The notes under the pieces are model-generated. The model saw only the letters and a list, made by a program, of their open reading frames with translations. It was not told the origin of the DNA and ran no database searches. From positions 24,355,629-24,419,628 of the forward strand of contig CM020505.1 in NCBI GenBank assembly GCA_009823395.1: a DNA stretch of 64,000 nt, given 5' to 3'. This stretch comes from Thamnaconus septentrionalis. Taxonomy: Eukaryota > Chordata > Actinopteri > Tetraodontiformes > Monacanthidae. The translations under genes and the position numbers were made by a program. Positions 48,351 through 58,999 of the stretch are shown here, piece after piece (the stretch's first letter is position 1; the number at the start of each line of letters is the position of its first letter).

Positions 48351-49589
48351 GTAAGGCGATAAGCCCCTGGCAAGGACCCCCGTACCCTGGGGGGGTACTG
48401 GGGGCTACAAGACTTCAGCCTCAGTGCTCAGTCCCACTGATGTCCCTCATGACCCTGCAGACGTCTCAGTGTGGAAAACACTCACGCACCATATCTGGCT
48501 TCAGTGGGGATGGAAAGAGGTCAACAAATTCACTCTTTATTTTTAAATATAATCTGTGATGCTACTAGTGTTCTGATGCTTGATGAACTGCACTGTAAAT
48601 TACATCAGAGCTCACTGTTGTTGTTGTTGCTGTTGGGTTTTTTTTTAAGTAATTTTGATATTTTGTTTTTAACGACTTTTCTGTACAAGTCTGTGGTGGC
48701 TACCCAGCTACTGAGGTGTAATCATGTTATCACATTTATTTCTACATTTATTAACACCGGTCTATATATATCCACACATAAGCAACTGGATTGTGTCCCT
48801 GCTCCATGTGGGTTCCAATAGTGCCGACAAAGGCTTGTACACAGAAACAAGAGGAAGACACAGAATATAATTCAAATCTCACATGGGAGCGGTGAAAAGT
48901 GCCCATCTCACGGTGTCTTTCTGTAGTGCAGACTTTAAATATGCAAAGGTCTCGCAGAGCTCCGGCTCAGGAAGAGACAGCAGGATATTATGCAGCCGGG
49001 CTGCGCGCACATCACTCACTGTATAATGGAGGGCTTCCACAGTGCTTGATAAGAGTAGTGCTCGTGTGCGTGAGACGGGTCAGGTCAAGTTAAGAGTCAA
49101 CACAATCATATCTATGGTATAAATGTCTGAGAGGGAAACAAGTGGAGCGGTAATTGGAACCAATGGCAGGGAGCTGAGTGCGTGCAGGCAGCGGCAGTGA
49201 AGTGAACTGAGCGGCTAGATTAGAGGAGTGTGCAGTGAAATCACTCCGGCACAAGAGAGAGAGATACTGTACAGAAGCACTGTCACAGTCAGATGAACAA
49301 GATAGAGTCAATGTAATGAAGCTCACAGATAAACGTATGGTTTCATCTGTTACATCAGATAAGGACAAAAGCCGCTTTCATCTCCCAACTGTGGCTGTGG
49401 AAAGGATTTTCTTTGCTGATGACGTCGTCTTCTGCATTTCCCTTTTCTAAATTCAATTGTAGGAATATATTAGAATATATAATTTTCTAATATTTGTTAT
49501 TTTATTTATTGATTCATACATGCATTTACGTGATTGTGTTCCGACAACTTTAAAAGCCAGTATCAATGAACCCAGTCCTGCAAGTGCTG
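48351..49589. other. No gene recognised; mild regulatory texture at 48890-49120
   Basis: TTTAAATATGCAAAGGTCTC at 48934 and GGTATAAATGTCTGAGAGGG at 49115 are isolated motif-like stretches. A (TTG)n-like patch is at 48617-48637. Confidence 0.4.
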
Positions 49590-49592
49590 ATG

Positions 49593-49690
49593 CCAATCAA
49601 TCAATCAATCAATCAAAGTTTATTCATGTAGCATCTTTCATACTAAAAATGCAACCCAGGGTTGCCCTGAAAGAAAAATTGCAATGGGCT
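49593..49690 (+). repeat. Teleost dispersed repeat tail
   Basis: (CAATCAATCAAT)n then CAAAGTTTATTCATGTAGCA and TCTTTCATACTAAAAATGCA. This is the familiar fish motif in which CAAT units precede a TTTATTTATATAGCACCTTTCATAC-like block, usually the terminus of a retroelement. The family is not assigned. Confidence 0.6.
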
Positions 49691-50659
49691 GTTCTAAAAG
49701 TAGTCGTTAAATGATGCCATCAGCTAATTTGCATAACTGGTAATGCACATGAGGTTGTATTGGACATTGCAGGGTTGTATGAGAGAGGAATAACGTTGTG
49801 GGAGAGATCGATACCCGAGTTTAATATGTTGAGAACTACAAACGATCTCACTTCTGAGAGAAAAGAGACACACAGTGGCAGAATGACTTTTTGTTTCTTT
49901 AAATGGGGTTTGGTTTTTACAACGTTACTTTGTGGTCCACATAGGAGCCATAACCATAACCACAGTGGATAAATAAGACTGAAACAACCATTGTAACCAT
50001 AATATTTGAAACATAACACCATCTGCATGAACATTTTTTGTATTGTGTTTGGCCAGCTTGGAGGGAGGAGGGTGGGAGGGAGTGGCTGTTTGTGAGTGAG
50101 GCGTAAGGCAACACAATACCAGAGCAGGTAGGAAGAGCATCAACATGACCGAGTGGCCAGAAGTCTCCTGGAGCCCAGAGAGAGTGGCTACATCTGTCAC
50201 TGGTGCTCGTCGCTAGAAGAGCCTGAACTGTCTTCTGTTCCGCTGTTCATTTTGATGTTATCACCAGAAGGCTACAGAAGAACCTCATTATTTACTCTAG
50301 TTTCTCTCCGTCACTGATGTTCAAGCAGAAATGTCCAAAGCTGCCCCCCCCCCCTGCTCCCCCCACTGTATATTTGCGCTCAACACCTTGGGGCGACGCC
50401 GCGGTGCTTGCCAGTGAAACTCAAGCCGTGCTCTTTACCACGGAGGCTGATTTACACTCCCATCAGACACCGCCTGTGTCTGTTTGTTTTCCCAGCAGCA
50501 GAGTAAACACAACACTTGTTGAAGGACTCCCATTCAGCAGATGTTTCAAAGGAATGTCGTGCACTGCCTGCTTTCCCCTGCACCGCCTGGACTCGTGATC
50601 AGTCTCAAATCCTCTGTTGTGGATATATATTGAGAGCCTTGAATGGAAACATCTTGGGC
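49691..50659. other. No gene recognised
   Basis: Unique DNA with a C run (50345-50362). Frames of about 90-104 codons on both strands have no domains. Confidence 0.45.
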
Positions 50660-50900
50660 CAAACACCTCAGCAGGTCTTCAGTGGCTCTCTGGGTTTTGT
50701 GAGCTTCTTTAAACACAAGAACCTTTGCACTTCTTCAGTGGTTCTTCAGGGTGCTTGTAGTGCTTCAATCACCTCAGTGGTTCTTTGGGATGACTGAGGT
50801 TCTACGTACTCTGCTCAGGTGGGGGGTCACCATGGGTGAGGTGACTGTGGTGCCAAATAGCACCTCAGCGGTTCTGTTGGTGATTCTTTGAGATGGTTGA
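50660..50900. repeat. Degenerate internal repeats of TCAGTGGTTCTT type
   Basis: TCTTCAGTGGCTCTCTGGGT, CTTCTTCAGTGGTTCTTCAG, CACCTCAGTGGTTCTTTGGG and CACCTCAGCGGTTCTGTTGG recur at irregular spacing. It is a decayed tandem or dispersed repeat of unassigned family. Confidence 0.55.
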
Positions 50901-51136
50901 GCTGCTGTATGAAGTATCAATATGATGATGTATTGGAAGTCAGAGAGGTCAGAGTTTACCCTCCTACAACAGACTGGCCTTGTGAGCATTTACCAAAAAC
51001 TGGCTAGTCAGAGGTATATGATTCCACTCTTCATTGTAAAATGTTCTTTTGATGTTGGCAAGCATGAAACATCTGCTTTCTGGTTGGAAGGGCCTCACTT
51101 GATTCTTCCTCTGGCCATTTCTTTGATTTATCTTAA

Positions 51137-51137
<1 letters not shown>

Positions 51138-51210
<73 letters not shown>
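51138..51210. repeat. (GT)n(GA)n compound microsatellite
   Basis: About twelve GT units followed directly by about twenty-four GA units. Confidence 0.95.
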
Positions 51211-51214
<4 letters not shown>

Positions 51215-51300
51215 AGTGGTATTCACAAGAAAATAAACCATCATCAGCACCTCAGCCTGACACTGTGGCTGCAGAGGAGCCTGAGACGAATGTTGCAGCA

Positions 51301-51366
51301 ATATATACACATATATATGTGTATATATATCTATGTACGTACGTATGTATGTATTTATGTATGTAT
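51301..51366. repeat. (TATG)n / (TA)n-rich tract
   Basis: ATATATACACATATATATGT then GTACGTACGTATGTATGTAT: alternating purine-pyrimidine repeats, partly palindromic. Confidence 0.8.
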
Positions 51367-51508
51367 TGGCCGCATCTGGATCTGATTGGAAATTAACCAT
51401 GGAAGGACCTCCACTGGCTGGACGGCAAATCAGGAACAGAGGCCCTGAACAGTTGAACTGTCATTGGTGGATTGGTAGATTTTCCATCCTGTCCAGGCCA
51501 AGAGCCCA

Positions 51509-51812
51509 GGTTCTGTGGGCTCTGTGGGGTTCTGTGGGGTTCTGTGGGGTTCTGTGGGCTCCGTGGGTTCTGTGGGCTCTGTGGGGTTCTGTGGGTTCTG
51601 TGGGGTTCTGTGGGGCTCTATGGGTTCTGTGGGCTCTGTGGGGTTCTGTGGGCTCTGTGGGGTTCTGTGGGGTTCTGTGAGGCTCTGTGGGGCTCTATGG
51701 GTTCTGTGGGCTCTGTGGGGTTCTGTGGGCTCTGTGGGGTTCTGTGGGGCTCTATGGGTTCTGTGGGCTCTGTGGGGTTCTGTGGGTTCTCTGTGCAGTT
51801 CTGTGTGCAGCT
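51509..51812. repeat. GTTCTGTGGG minisatellite
   Basis: About thirty units of roughly ten bases (GTTCTGTGGG and GCTCTGTGGG variants) in a higher-order order of alternating GTTCTGTGGG, GCTCTATGGG and GCTCTGTGGG. Because stop codons are absent from the unit, long Gly/Cys/Val/Leu frames on + and Thr/Glu/Pro/His/Arg frames on - run through it. None is a gene. Confidence 0.9.
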
Positions 51813-52279
51813 TACAGGATTGTTCCCAGTTATCCTTGAATTGCTGCATGTAATGGACATGAAATCTGTCGTTTCTTTCTCTTGTATCTGCTGCAAAATG
51901 CACAGCTAAATGACCACTGCCACAAATTAGCGTCTGTTTTTATCCACGTGCGCAATCTAAAGTTATGAAAATGAGCCTTTCTGTGTGTGAAAATTGATTC
52001 TCTGACATTTCCTCGCTGCAGAAGGTGGACTCGACCTTCGCCTTTCGCTCTCCCTGTTCCTTCCTCCCAGCAAGCGTGACCTGCGGAGACAAATCAAAGT
52101 GGATGTCGAGGGCTTTGGGAGGAGACGATTCTTGTGGTCACGATCCTGTCGAGGTTCCTGAACTCACCACTGAACTTTTAGCACCAGTTAAAACTCCACA
52201 CTGATGTTATTGAAATGGACACCGCTGCTGTGCAGCAGGAGAAGAGAGGAGGAGCTCACCGTTCTCCTTCGTCAACAAG
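51813..52279. other. No feature recognised
   Basis: Unique sequence after the minisatellite. Confidence 0.45.
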
Positions 52280-52402
52280 CGCACACACGCACACACACAC
52301 ACACACACACTGTGCAATGAAAAGTTCACAGTCCAGAGCAGCTGCCAGGAATTGAGCAGAAAAATCCAAAACAATCTTTTTTCTTTCTTTTTTTTTTTTT
52401 TT
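52280..52402. repeat. (CA)n microsatellite and poly(T)
   Basis: A CA run at 52280-52310 and a T run at 52387-52402. Confidence 0.85.
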
Positions 52403-52621
52403 AAGAAGAGCAAATCTGACTGTCAGCTCAGCGAGGATTATTCCATCGCGGTTGGCGGCTCCCAAACTCCCCCCACCATAATCCCCCCCCCCCACACCCC
52501 CCACCTCCAAAAAAAAAGAAAAAACTCACGCCTTTCAAAACAATTTATGCAAACAAACATCAAGTGCGGCTATTTGTATTGGCAGCACCGGCATTGAACC
52601 AGGGTGAAGCAGCTGGAGCTG

Positions 52622-52725
52622 CAGAACCCTGGACAGAACCCAGGAAGAACCCTGGACAGAACCCAGGAAGAACCCTGACAGAACCCAGGGCAGAACCCTG
52701 GGCAGAACCCTGGGCAGAATCCTGG
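52622..52725. repeat. CAGAACCC minisatellite
   Basis: Units of about twelve to thirteen bases (AGAACCCTGGAC and AGAACCCAGGAAG variants), about eight copies, each locally palindromic (CCTGG / CCAGG). Confidence 0.85.
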
Positions 52726-52989
52726 CCTCTGCAACACACTGGCTCGGGATCTCCACGATCTCAGTGCAGTCACACCTAAAACATCTTTGCAATATTAGTG
52801 TGTCAGTGCGGTGAAGTGCCACAAGATTGTCAACCGCTGCGGCGCCGTCTTGTCATTTTCCAGGAATCTTTTCCTCCTGTTCGGAGGAGGCTGGAGGTGC
52901 CTTTGCAATCCAGCAGGAGCGCAGGACCTTTGATCACTTCCCACCTTTTGCTTCCCCAACTCAGCTGGGGAGGGGGTGTTTTTGGTCAG

Positions 52990-53190
52990 AGGGGCTCTTT
53001 ATGCAAGTTCCTCTGAGGAGAAAATATTGCCGTACAAGGCAGGAAGCCGCCGATGCACCGCCGTGACCCGCCGGGTGCTGACAGCGGCGCTGCCATGCGG
53101 CCGGTAATTGGACTGACAGTAATGGGAACGGAGAGAGACGGAGAGACGGGCTAGGACGCTAGGAAAGGATTTAGCCGCCACCGCCGCCGC
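52990..53190. promoter_or_regulatory. Candidate regulatory block
   Basis: GGGGCTCTTTATGCAAGTTC, GAAAATATTGCCGTACAAGG, GGCCGGTAATTGGACTGACA and a CpG-rich middle (53045-53110). Unique sequence that ends in a (GCC)n-like patch (53172-53195). Confidence 0.35.
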
Positions 53191-53407
53191 CACCACTACT
53201 GCTGCTTGTGTGGACCGATGGAAACCATGTAACTGCAATTTTCCTGCTCTGCCTGCCTGTTCCAGCGCTGACACCATCATTTATGATTTGGAGGGAATTC
53301 TTCTTGAAACCTGGTCCACTGCCACTGAGCCATTTTCAAATCAACATTTTTTGTTCAAAATAATGGTTGTCAATGGGAAAATGATCCCTCTTACCCGTCT
53401 CTCTCCC
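53191..53407. other. No feature recognised
   Basis: Unique sequence before the CA cluster. Confidence 0.45.
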
Positions 53408-53418
53408 ATCCACACACA

Positions 53419-53455
<37 letters not shown>

Positions 53456-53779
53456 CTATATTTTTATGGACCCCAGAGCCTTTTTTTGCTGTCTGGCCGC
53501 TGCCTGGAGGGAATGCTGGGTTTGAAGTCACAGTCCTACAAGGAGGAGACCACACACACACAAACACAGGGAGGCAGTGCACAGTACAGAGGCGCCTTAT
53601 GGCCAAAGACCGACGAGACATATTTGAGCAAACTGGTGTCCAAGTGTGCAAACGTTCAACACAACGACACAACAGAGCAGCGCAGACACACCCTGAGTGA
53701 AGGAAACCCTGAGCCTCGCCAACAACATCGCACAAAGACAAAGAGCCTCGGGCCCAGAGATGAAAGACAGACAGTGTAT

Positions 53780-53821
<42 letters not shown>

Positions 53822-53939
53822 CGACTCACAATCTAAGCAGGCACGTGCAACTCCAGGCACCCCGGGGAGAAAGCAGACACACATTTCTCCTACTCCTACT
53901 CCCAATCCCCAAACACACACACACACACACACACACACA
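53408..53939. repeat. (CA)n microsatellite cluster
   Basis: Long CA runs at 53418-53453, 53781-53820 and 53913-53939. Frames of 115-208 codons across this interval are built from these repeats and are rejected as genes. Confidence 0.9.
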
Positions 53940-54494
53940 TTCATTCACATAAGCTGTGCTAGTGAGCCAGACTCTCTCCCTCTCAATAAGCAGTTATTTC
54001 CCAGACTCAGTGCCAGCACTCCCTCGCTCTCTCCCAGTGACAAGCTACAAATCCCTGACACCAGCGCTGATGATAGCTTTACAGCCGAGCCTCAAGGGGA
54101 CTCAGCAGCCAGCGCGTACGCACAAACAACACACACACACACAGACACACACAGACGGGCGCTGCAGACGCTCCTTCCCTCTCTGTCTGTCTCTCCCGGG
54201 AGCCCTGAGGGGCCTCTGGGATGTGCGACGCCCGACACAAAACGCCGTGGGTTTGTTTGAGTTCTACATTTGACTGCCAGCCATCAAAACCGCCAGATTC
54301 CAAATGAAGCGGCAGTCATACGGCCTCCACTAAAGGGCCAGTTCACCCCAAATACACACTAACAGTAGATTTCAGCCGTTTCTCTCCTCTGCTCTCTCTG
54401 TCTGAGGCTCTCATGTCATTTCTCTCGCTGGTAATTCACTTCAGAGCAGGAAACAGTTCTCAAGTTATACAGAAATTCCAGTCCTGGACTGGAT
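53940..54494. other. No gene recognised
   Basis: A short CA run (54128-54152). AAAGGGCCAGTTCACCCCAA at 54335 resembles the terminus of a common fish repeat. Confidence 0.45.
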
Positions 54495-54532
54495 GCATCA
54501 CACGGACACATGGTGATGTGTCTGTGTGATGC
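54495..54532. other. 17-bp inverted repeat with 4-bp loop
   Basis: GCATCACACGGACACAT (54495-54511), loop GGTG, then ATGTGTCTGTGTGATGC (54516-54532). 16 of 17 pairs match; the exception would be a G-U pair in RNA. Confidence 0.8.
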
Positions 54533-55080
54533 ACCATGATGCACGGATGGTAGTGCCCATGACGAGGCCTCCTCCGTGTTGACATGGTGTGCGTGTGATG
54601 CGTCCGGTCCAGTTGGACTTGTGTTCAGTGCAGCCTCGTAGACAAGAGGCTCTGCTGGTCCACACTGAACTGAACTGAGCTTGAAATAACTGAACACAAA
54701 GCTTCTCCTGCTACTCACTGCAATGCAATGTTGACTTATTGTATGTTTATCACCACGTTGATTTCTTTGTTTTTGATCTGTACTTTTTGCTTCCCACTGG
54801 AATTATTTTATTATGTGAAACAGAACAGGCACATCAATGACAAAGATCAGTCGCTAGACTCATTGACAAAATTGCCAGCAACAAAAGGGTGAAAATTCCC
54901 TCTGATAGTCAAGTGCAGTTTTACCCTCAATGAATGTTGTCTGCTATTTACCATTTATGACCTGGAATTCTTTATTTCTTCATGATTCTCTTGCCCTCTC
55001 AGCTCTATTTTAGGAAGTGATTTGCTGAAGAATAATTGTGCAGCTGAGAAACTGAATTTCTTTCAGGATAAACCAAGTAC
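54533..55080. other. No feature recognised
   Basis: AT-rich unique sequence with no supported frame. Confidence 0.45.
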
Positions 55081-55125
<45 letters not shown>

Positions 55126-55145
55126 ATCTATCTATCTATCTATCT
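55081..55145. repeat. (TATC)n tetranucleotide repeat
   Basis: About sixteen units with one CATC slip. Complementary to the GATA repeat at 43245-43323. Confidence 0.95.
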
Positions 55146-55419
55146 ACAGTATCTATCTCTCTCTATCCTGAAGCCACCAATCAGGACACATCCAGTCATC
55201 ATCTTTTTTTATCAGTCTCCTCTCTGGATTAATTGGTTGAGGCCGTCGTCACTGTGCCCCCTCTGTTTGATGAAGCTTTAATGACTCCCCCTGCATGCTG
55301 CAATTACTCACCAAGCCCGGAGATGTTTGTTGAAGTGTTGAGTGGCCACCTCTGCGACCATGTCTGCCACCAACTCTATTACTTCTCATTCCAATATTTA
55401 TTACTGTTCTTTCCATTTT

Positions 55420-55570
55420 GGGTAATTCTGAGGCTCTAATAACGCTCCTTGTGGGCAAAGTTTGTGCGCAGGCATATGATGTGCGTATGCACACCTAATA
55501 ATTCCAGTGCTGGGGATTTATTGGCATATACCAATTTGGTTTTAATGAGATCAGGCAGCTGCAGGTAGGT
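55420..55570. promoter_or_regulatory. Candidate conserved noncoding element
   Basis: GGCTCTAATAACGCTCCTTG, CACACCTAATAATTCCAGTG, GGGATTTATTGGCATATACC and TTGGTTTTAATGAGATCAGG in 150 bp. Confidence 0.4.
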
Positions 55571-55593
55571 GCAGCTTCATCCCCCTGCTCCAC

Positions 55594-55594
<1 letters not shown>

Positions 55595-55638
<44 letters not shown>
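55595..55638. repeat. (GTCT)n tetranucleotide repeat
   Basis: About eleven uninterrupted units, then a TATGTCTGTC edge. Confidence 0.95.
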
Positions 55639-55729
55639 ATGTCTGTCGTTATTATCATTTCATGCACTTCCACCTCCCCCACCCCCAGCACTACTGTTGT
55701 CACCACCAGCACCCCCTCATCTGATGAAA

Positions 55730-55930
55730 AACCAGAGAGCCTATGTGTGGTTCATTAAGTCAGCACAGGAAACGTATTAAGCAGGAGAGGAGGCCTGCGA
55801 GCTATTGGGTGTTGACTTAACCTTTACGCTTTTCTTCCTCTTCTTTTTAATGGAAGCGGTGACGCCTCTAATGGCGGATGGGTGTAAGACTCACTCAGAT
55901 TAGCAGCTGCAATCATCCACTGGAAGCAGA
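55730..55930. promoter_or_regulatory. Candidate conserved noncoding element
   Basis: GTGTGGTTCATTAAGTCAGC, GGAAACGTATTAAGCAGG, CTATTGGGTGTTGACTTAAC, CTTTTTAATGGAAGCGG, CCTCTAATGGCGGATGG and CTCAGATTAGCAGCTGC in unique sequence. Confidence 0.4.
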
Positions 55931-57604
55931 CAGTGAAAGACTTCTACTTGCCAAGTCATGACAGAAAAGAGGGATTGGACGCAGCGGAGGAGTGAAGTGT
56001 TGAACAGGAAGTGGCTCCTCTTGGAACTGAGAGTAAATCTATGATGATGTAGGTAGAAAATGGCAAATTGTTTGGCTGTCAAACTTTCTTGCAGGTGTTG
56101 TTTCTCTGTCCAGGCCTCGTAACTCTTGCACTGACCTCCTCACCCGCTTCAAACTGACTGCTGTGTTTCTGAAGCCTTGTCCACTCAGCAACAACGTCAA
56201 GTTTTTAACATTTTTGCTAAATTTGACTCTTGCCATAATCCTTCCAGTCTCATGAGTCGGTGGAGTGCCTTTAAGTGTCGGTGCCTGTTCTGAGATCCAG
56301 CGAGTCACTCAGTGAACTGTGCAGGTCTCTCTTCCTCAGATACACAATTCAAAAAACTCCAAAAGTGCCCTCGACACCTGAACATTCACCGCGCTATCAA
56401 ATAAATATGTGCAGTTATGTAACAACACATACAGCAAATTTAGGTGACAGGCACTGATGATTCAAGGGAATACTCGTCACACTGAGCCTCACTGACTATG
56501 GGGATTATGGGGGTTATGGCAAGAGGGAAAGTTGGCACAATGTTGAACTATCCCTTTAATTAAGACGGAGAGTAAATGTACATTGACTGGGACACATGAG
56601 AAAGTCTTAATATTCTGTTTGCTTGTGCCATTCATTCACTAGTGCCCAGCGAGGAGAATTGACAAAAACACATTTTGCTCTCAAAAGATTAAAACATCAA
56701 CATGATGGACATAACAGAAAAAACAAAAACAAAAGATATTGTCGTAATGTTCAGAAAAGGTCTCAGGAGTTTCCAAAGCTGACCAGTGGATGGCAGTTTG
56801 TCTGTGTGCATGTGGCCGACTGGCCAAAGAGCTGCACATCAGGTGTGTGTGTGAAGCTAAAGACTCAGAGGGTGGAGCAGCTCTCAGTTCACCATGCAGC
56901 ACCTTCCACTGCTGCTCTTCACTCACATCACACACAAACACAATCCATACGCACACAACAATCACACACAGCTTGACTGAGTTCGTAGTTATTTATGTCA
57001 TGTCTTTTTTTGTACAAGAAATTGTCTTTTCATCCTTCTTAAGGAGCCCAGCGTGAGACGTTCTCGTCACAATCTGAACCAATCCAAACACTGTTGGCTT
57101 TTTTTTTTTTTTTTTTACCACTTGATTTGATTACAACCAAACTTGAACAGAAATCAAACAGCATAGAAATGCAGCACGGTGCTCTAAGAAACATCAGAGG
57201 AAGAAGAATCGATGAGAAGCTCCACCTGGTGGAGTGTTGGAGTGCTGAAAAACAAAACACAGCAAAAGTAAATGAGACAGGGAGGAGAAAGACGTGTGGT
57301 TGTGAGTCTGTCCCAGCAGGAAGGCCACTGTGTCACTCTGCCAGCAGCACAATTAGTGCTCATCTCACCCCGATTCACTGAGCTCTGCACTGACTGCTGG
57401 ACATGCATAATGCATGAGTGTGTCCACATGCACTTGGACCATCAGGTAATGTCCTTGTGGAGACGCACCTGCTCGCAGTGATCAATGTTTCAACTTCTTC
57501 TTCTCTTCTGCTACGTTCAAATATGCAAAAGAGCTGAGAGTGTCTCTTGCAGGGACAGAAGGTGTTCATCTGTGATTCTATGTTGAAAAACAGGACTTGT
57601 TAGT
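55931..57604. other. No gene recognised
   Basis: GTTGAACTATCCCTTTAATT at 56542 is the reverse of the repeat-end motif seen near 54335. A T run is at 57097-57117. The 117-codon + frame (56623-56976) and its - counterpart have no domain. Confidence 0.45.
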
Positions 57605-57720
57605 GGTCTGCGTGGTGGCACACTGGTGAGCAGTGGTGGTGCAGTGTCCTCTCACTGCAGAAGATCTTGGCTCCAGTCTGAGGCCCGGCTGTGTGGACCA
57701 GCAGGGCTTCTAGAGGGTCA
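57605..57720 (+). repeat. Dispersed repeat fragment, same family as 25031-25112
   Basis: GCGTGGTGGCACACTGGTGA, GCAGTGGTGGTGCAGTGTCC, TCTCACTGCAGAAGATCTTG and GGCTCCAGTCTGAGGCCCGG follow the order of the common fish motif (GGTGCAGTGGTTAGCAC, CTCACAGCAAGAAGGT, GGTTCGAATCCCGGC), heavily diverged. Confidence 0.55.
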
Positions 57721-58510
57721 CCTCCTTCTCATCAGGATCATGATGCAGACAATCATTATTAACACCTACTGACGGCAGCGTCAGTGTCAGTGTGCATGCT
57801 ACTTTGTCTCTTGATGTGTCGACTTGGCAGGGAGTGGATGGATTTTGTCATTCAAAAGAGAGAATGAACAAACTTTTCTGAAAAAAATGAAGAAAGTGTT
57901 TTTATTTATAAGGGCATTAATAAAATGAAATTGTAAAACCAGACAGATTTTTCTAAGTCAGGAAACAATATTGTTTGTTTACTACATAAAACTGCATTTG
58001 CTAGTTATTTTCTGCTGATGATAATTGATTATCTGGATGGTTCCCCACCTTTTAAAAAAACAAAATTAACCACAATGATGATTTATTAAGAATAATTAAG
58101 GACCGCTGCATGTTTTCCCCTCCAGCTGTGACAGAGATACACCGAGTTGCACTCTGCACATTTTGTAATACTTTGAACTGCTCAATTTGAAAAACCAGCC
58201 TGGATCGCAAAGACAGAGGACGCAACTTCAAGTTGTAAGAACTTGAAGTTGCATCAATAAATTAATTTCTTCAGGCAACTTGAATACATATATTAAAAAA
58301 AACAAAAACAAAAACAAAACTTTTTTTATTAATTTAAAAAAAGAACAAAAAGTGGAATTCATGGAGTTACATCATGTTGTTAAAAATGAGAGGGTGACAA
58401 TGTTTCCTTGAAGAGGACCACTGTTCATTCATCAAGTCTCACATTGAACTCAGCTGCTCTTCAGAAACACACGGAACACAAAGACCTGCTGGCTGAGTGT
58501 CTTGGTGTGA

Positions 58511-58511
<1 letters not shown>
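57721..58511. other. AT-rich, no gene; contains a perfect 13-bp hairpin at 58222-58252
   Basis: GCAACTTCAAGTT, loop GTAAG, AACTTGAAGTTGC. The rest has A/T runs (58292-58345) and nothing else recognised. Confidence 0.6.

Positions 58512-58550
<39 letters not shown>
58512..58550. repeat. (CTG)13 trinucleotide repeat
   Basis: Thirteen uninterrupted CTG units, 1.6 kb upstream of irx6. A second CTG run sits in irx6 intron 2. Confidence 0.9.
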
Positions 58551-58552
<2 letters not shown>

Positions 58553-58999
58553 TGGCGGGGATTAGTGCAGCAACCCCGGACCGAGCGGCGATGTTTTGTC
58601 CACTTTATCTCTGAGGAAAATCTCTTGATGGAAGATCTTCATCTCCTACATCGCGGCTCTTTAGCGCCCCTCGGAGAGAAAGCCCATAATAGCAGAAGGG
58701 TCTCCGAGGGGAGGAGACGCCAAACATCCGGTGTAGGAGGGCAGGACGCCAGAAGAAAGAAGTCATTAATAACCGTCGAAACTTTATGACGTCACAGGTG
58801 ATCAAGTATGTGAGGACATATTAGAATATGGGGCTGATTGTTTTGCAGCAGCACATGAAAACATCGATCTTCAGGGAAATAACACCTCCCCTCCCTGTCC
58901 CAGCTCAACATCACACTGGGGGGTGGGGTGGGGGGCAGCTTGTTTATTTGTATTGTGTGTGTGTGTGTGTGGGGGGGGCACACTGGTGGAGCTTGAGCC
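58551..58999 (+). promoter_or_regulatory. irx6-proximal upstream sequence with a CRE-type palindrome
   Basis: CpG-enriched unique sequence (58556-58680), GAAGTCATTAATAACCGTCG, and a perfect TGACGTCA at 58787-58794. A short (GT)n(G)n lies at 58955-58978. A proximal regulatory role for irx6 is inferred from position. Confidence 0.35.

Noticed and set aside
51430..51909. Frames of 92-157 codons on both strands
   Set aside because: Produced by a stop-free minisatellite; the residues simply repeat the unit.
53210..54273. Frames of up to 208 codons on both strands
   Set aside because: Built from (CA)n runs encoding Thr-His or Cys-Val; no domain.
54335..56560. AAAGGGCCAGTTCACCCC and GAACTATCCCTTTAA as two ends of one element
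   Set aside because: More than 2 kb apart with microsatellites and unrelated sequence between. More likely two separate repeat fragments.
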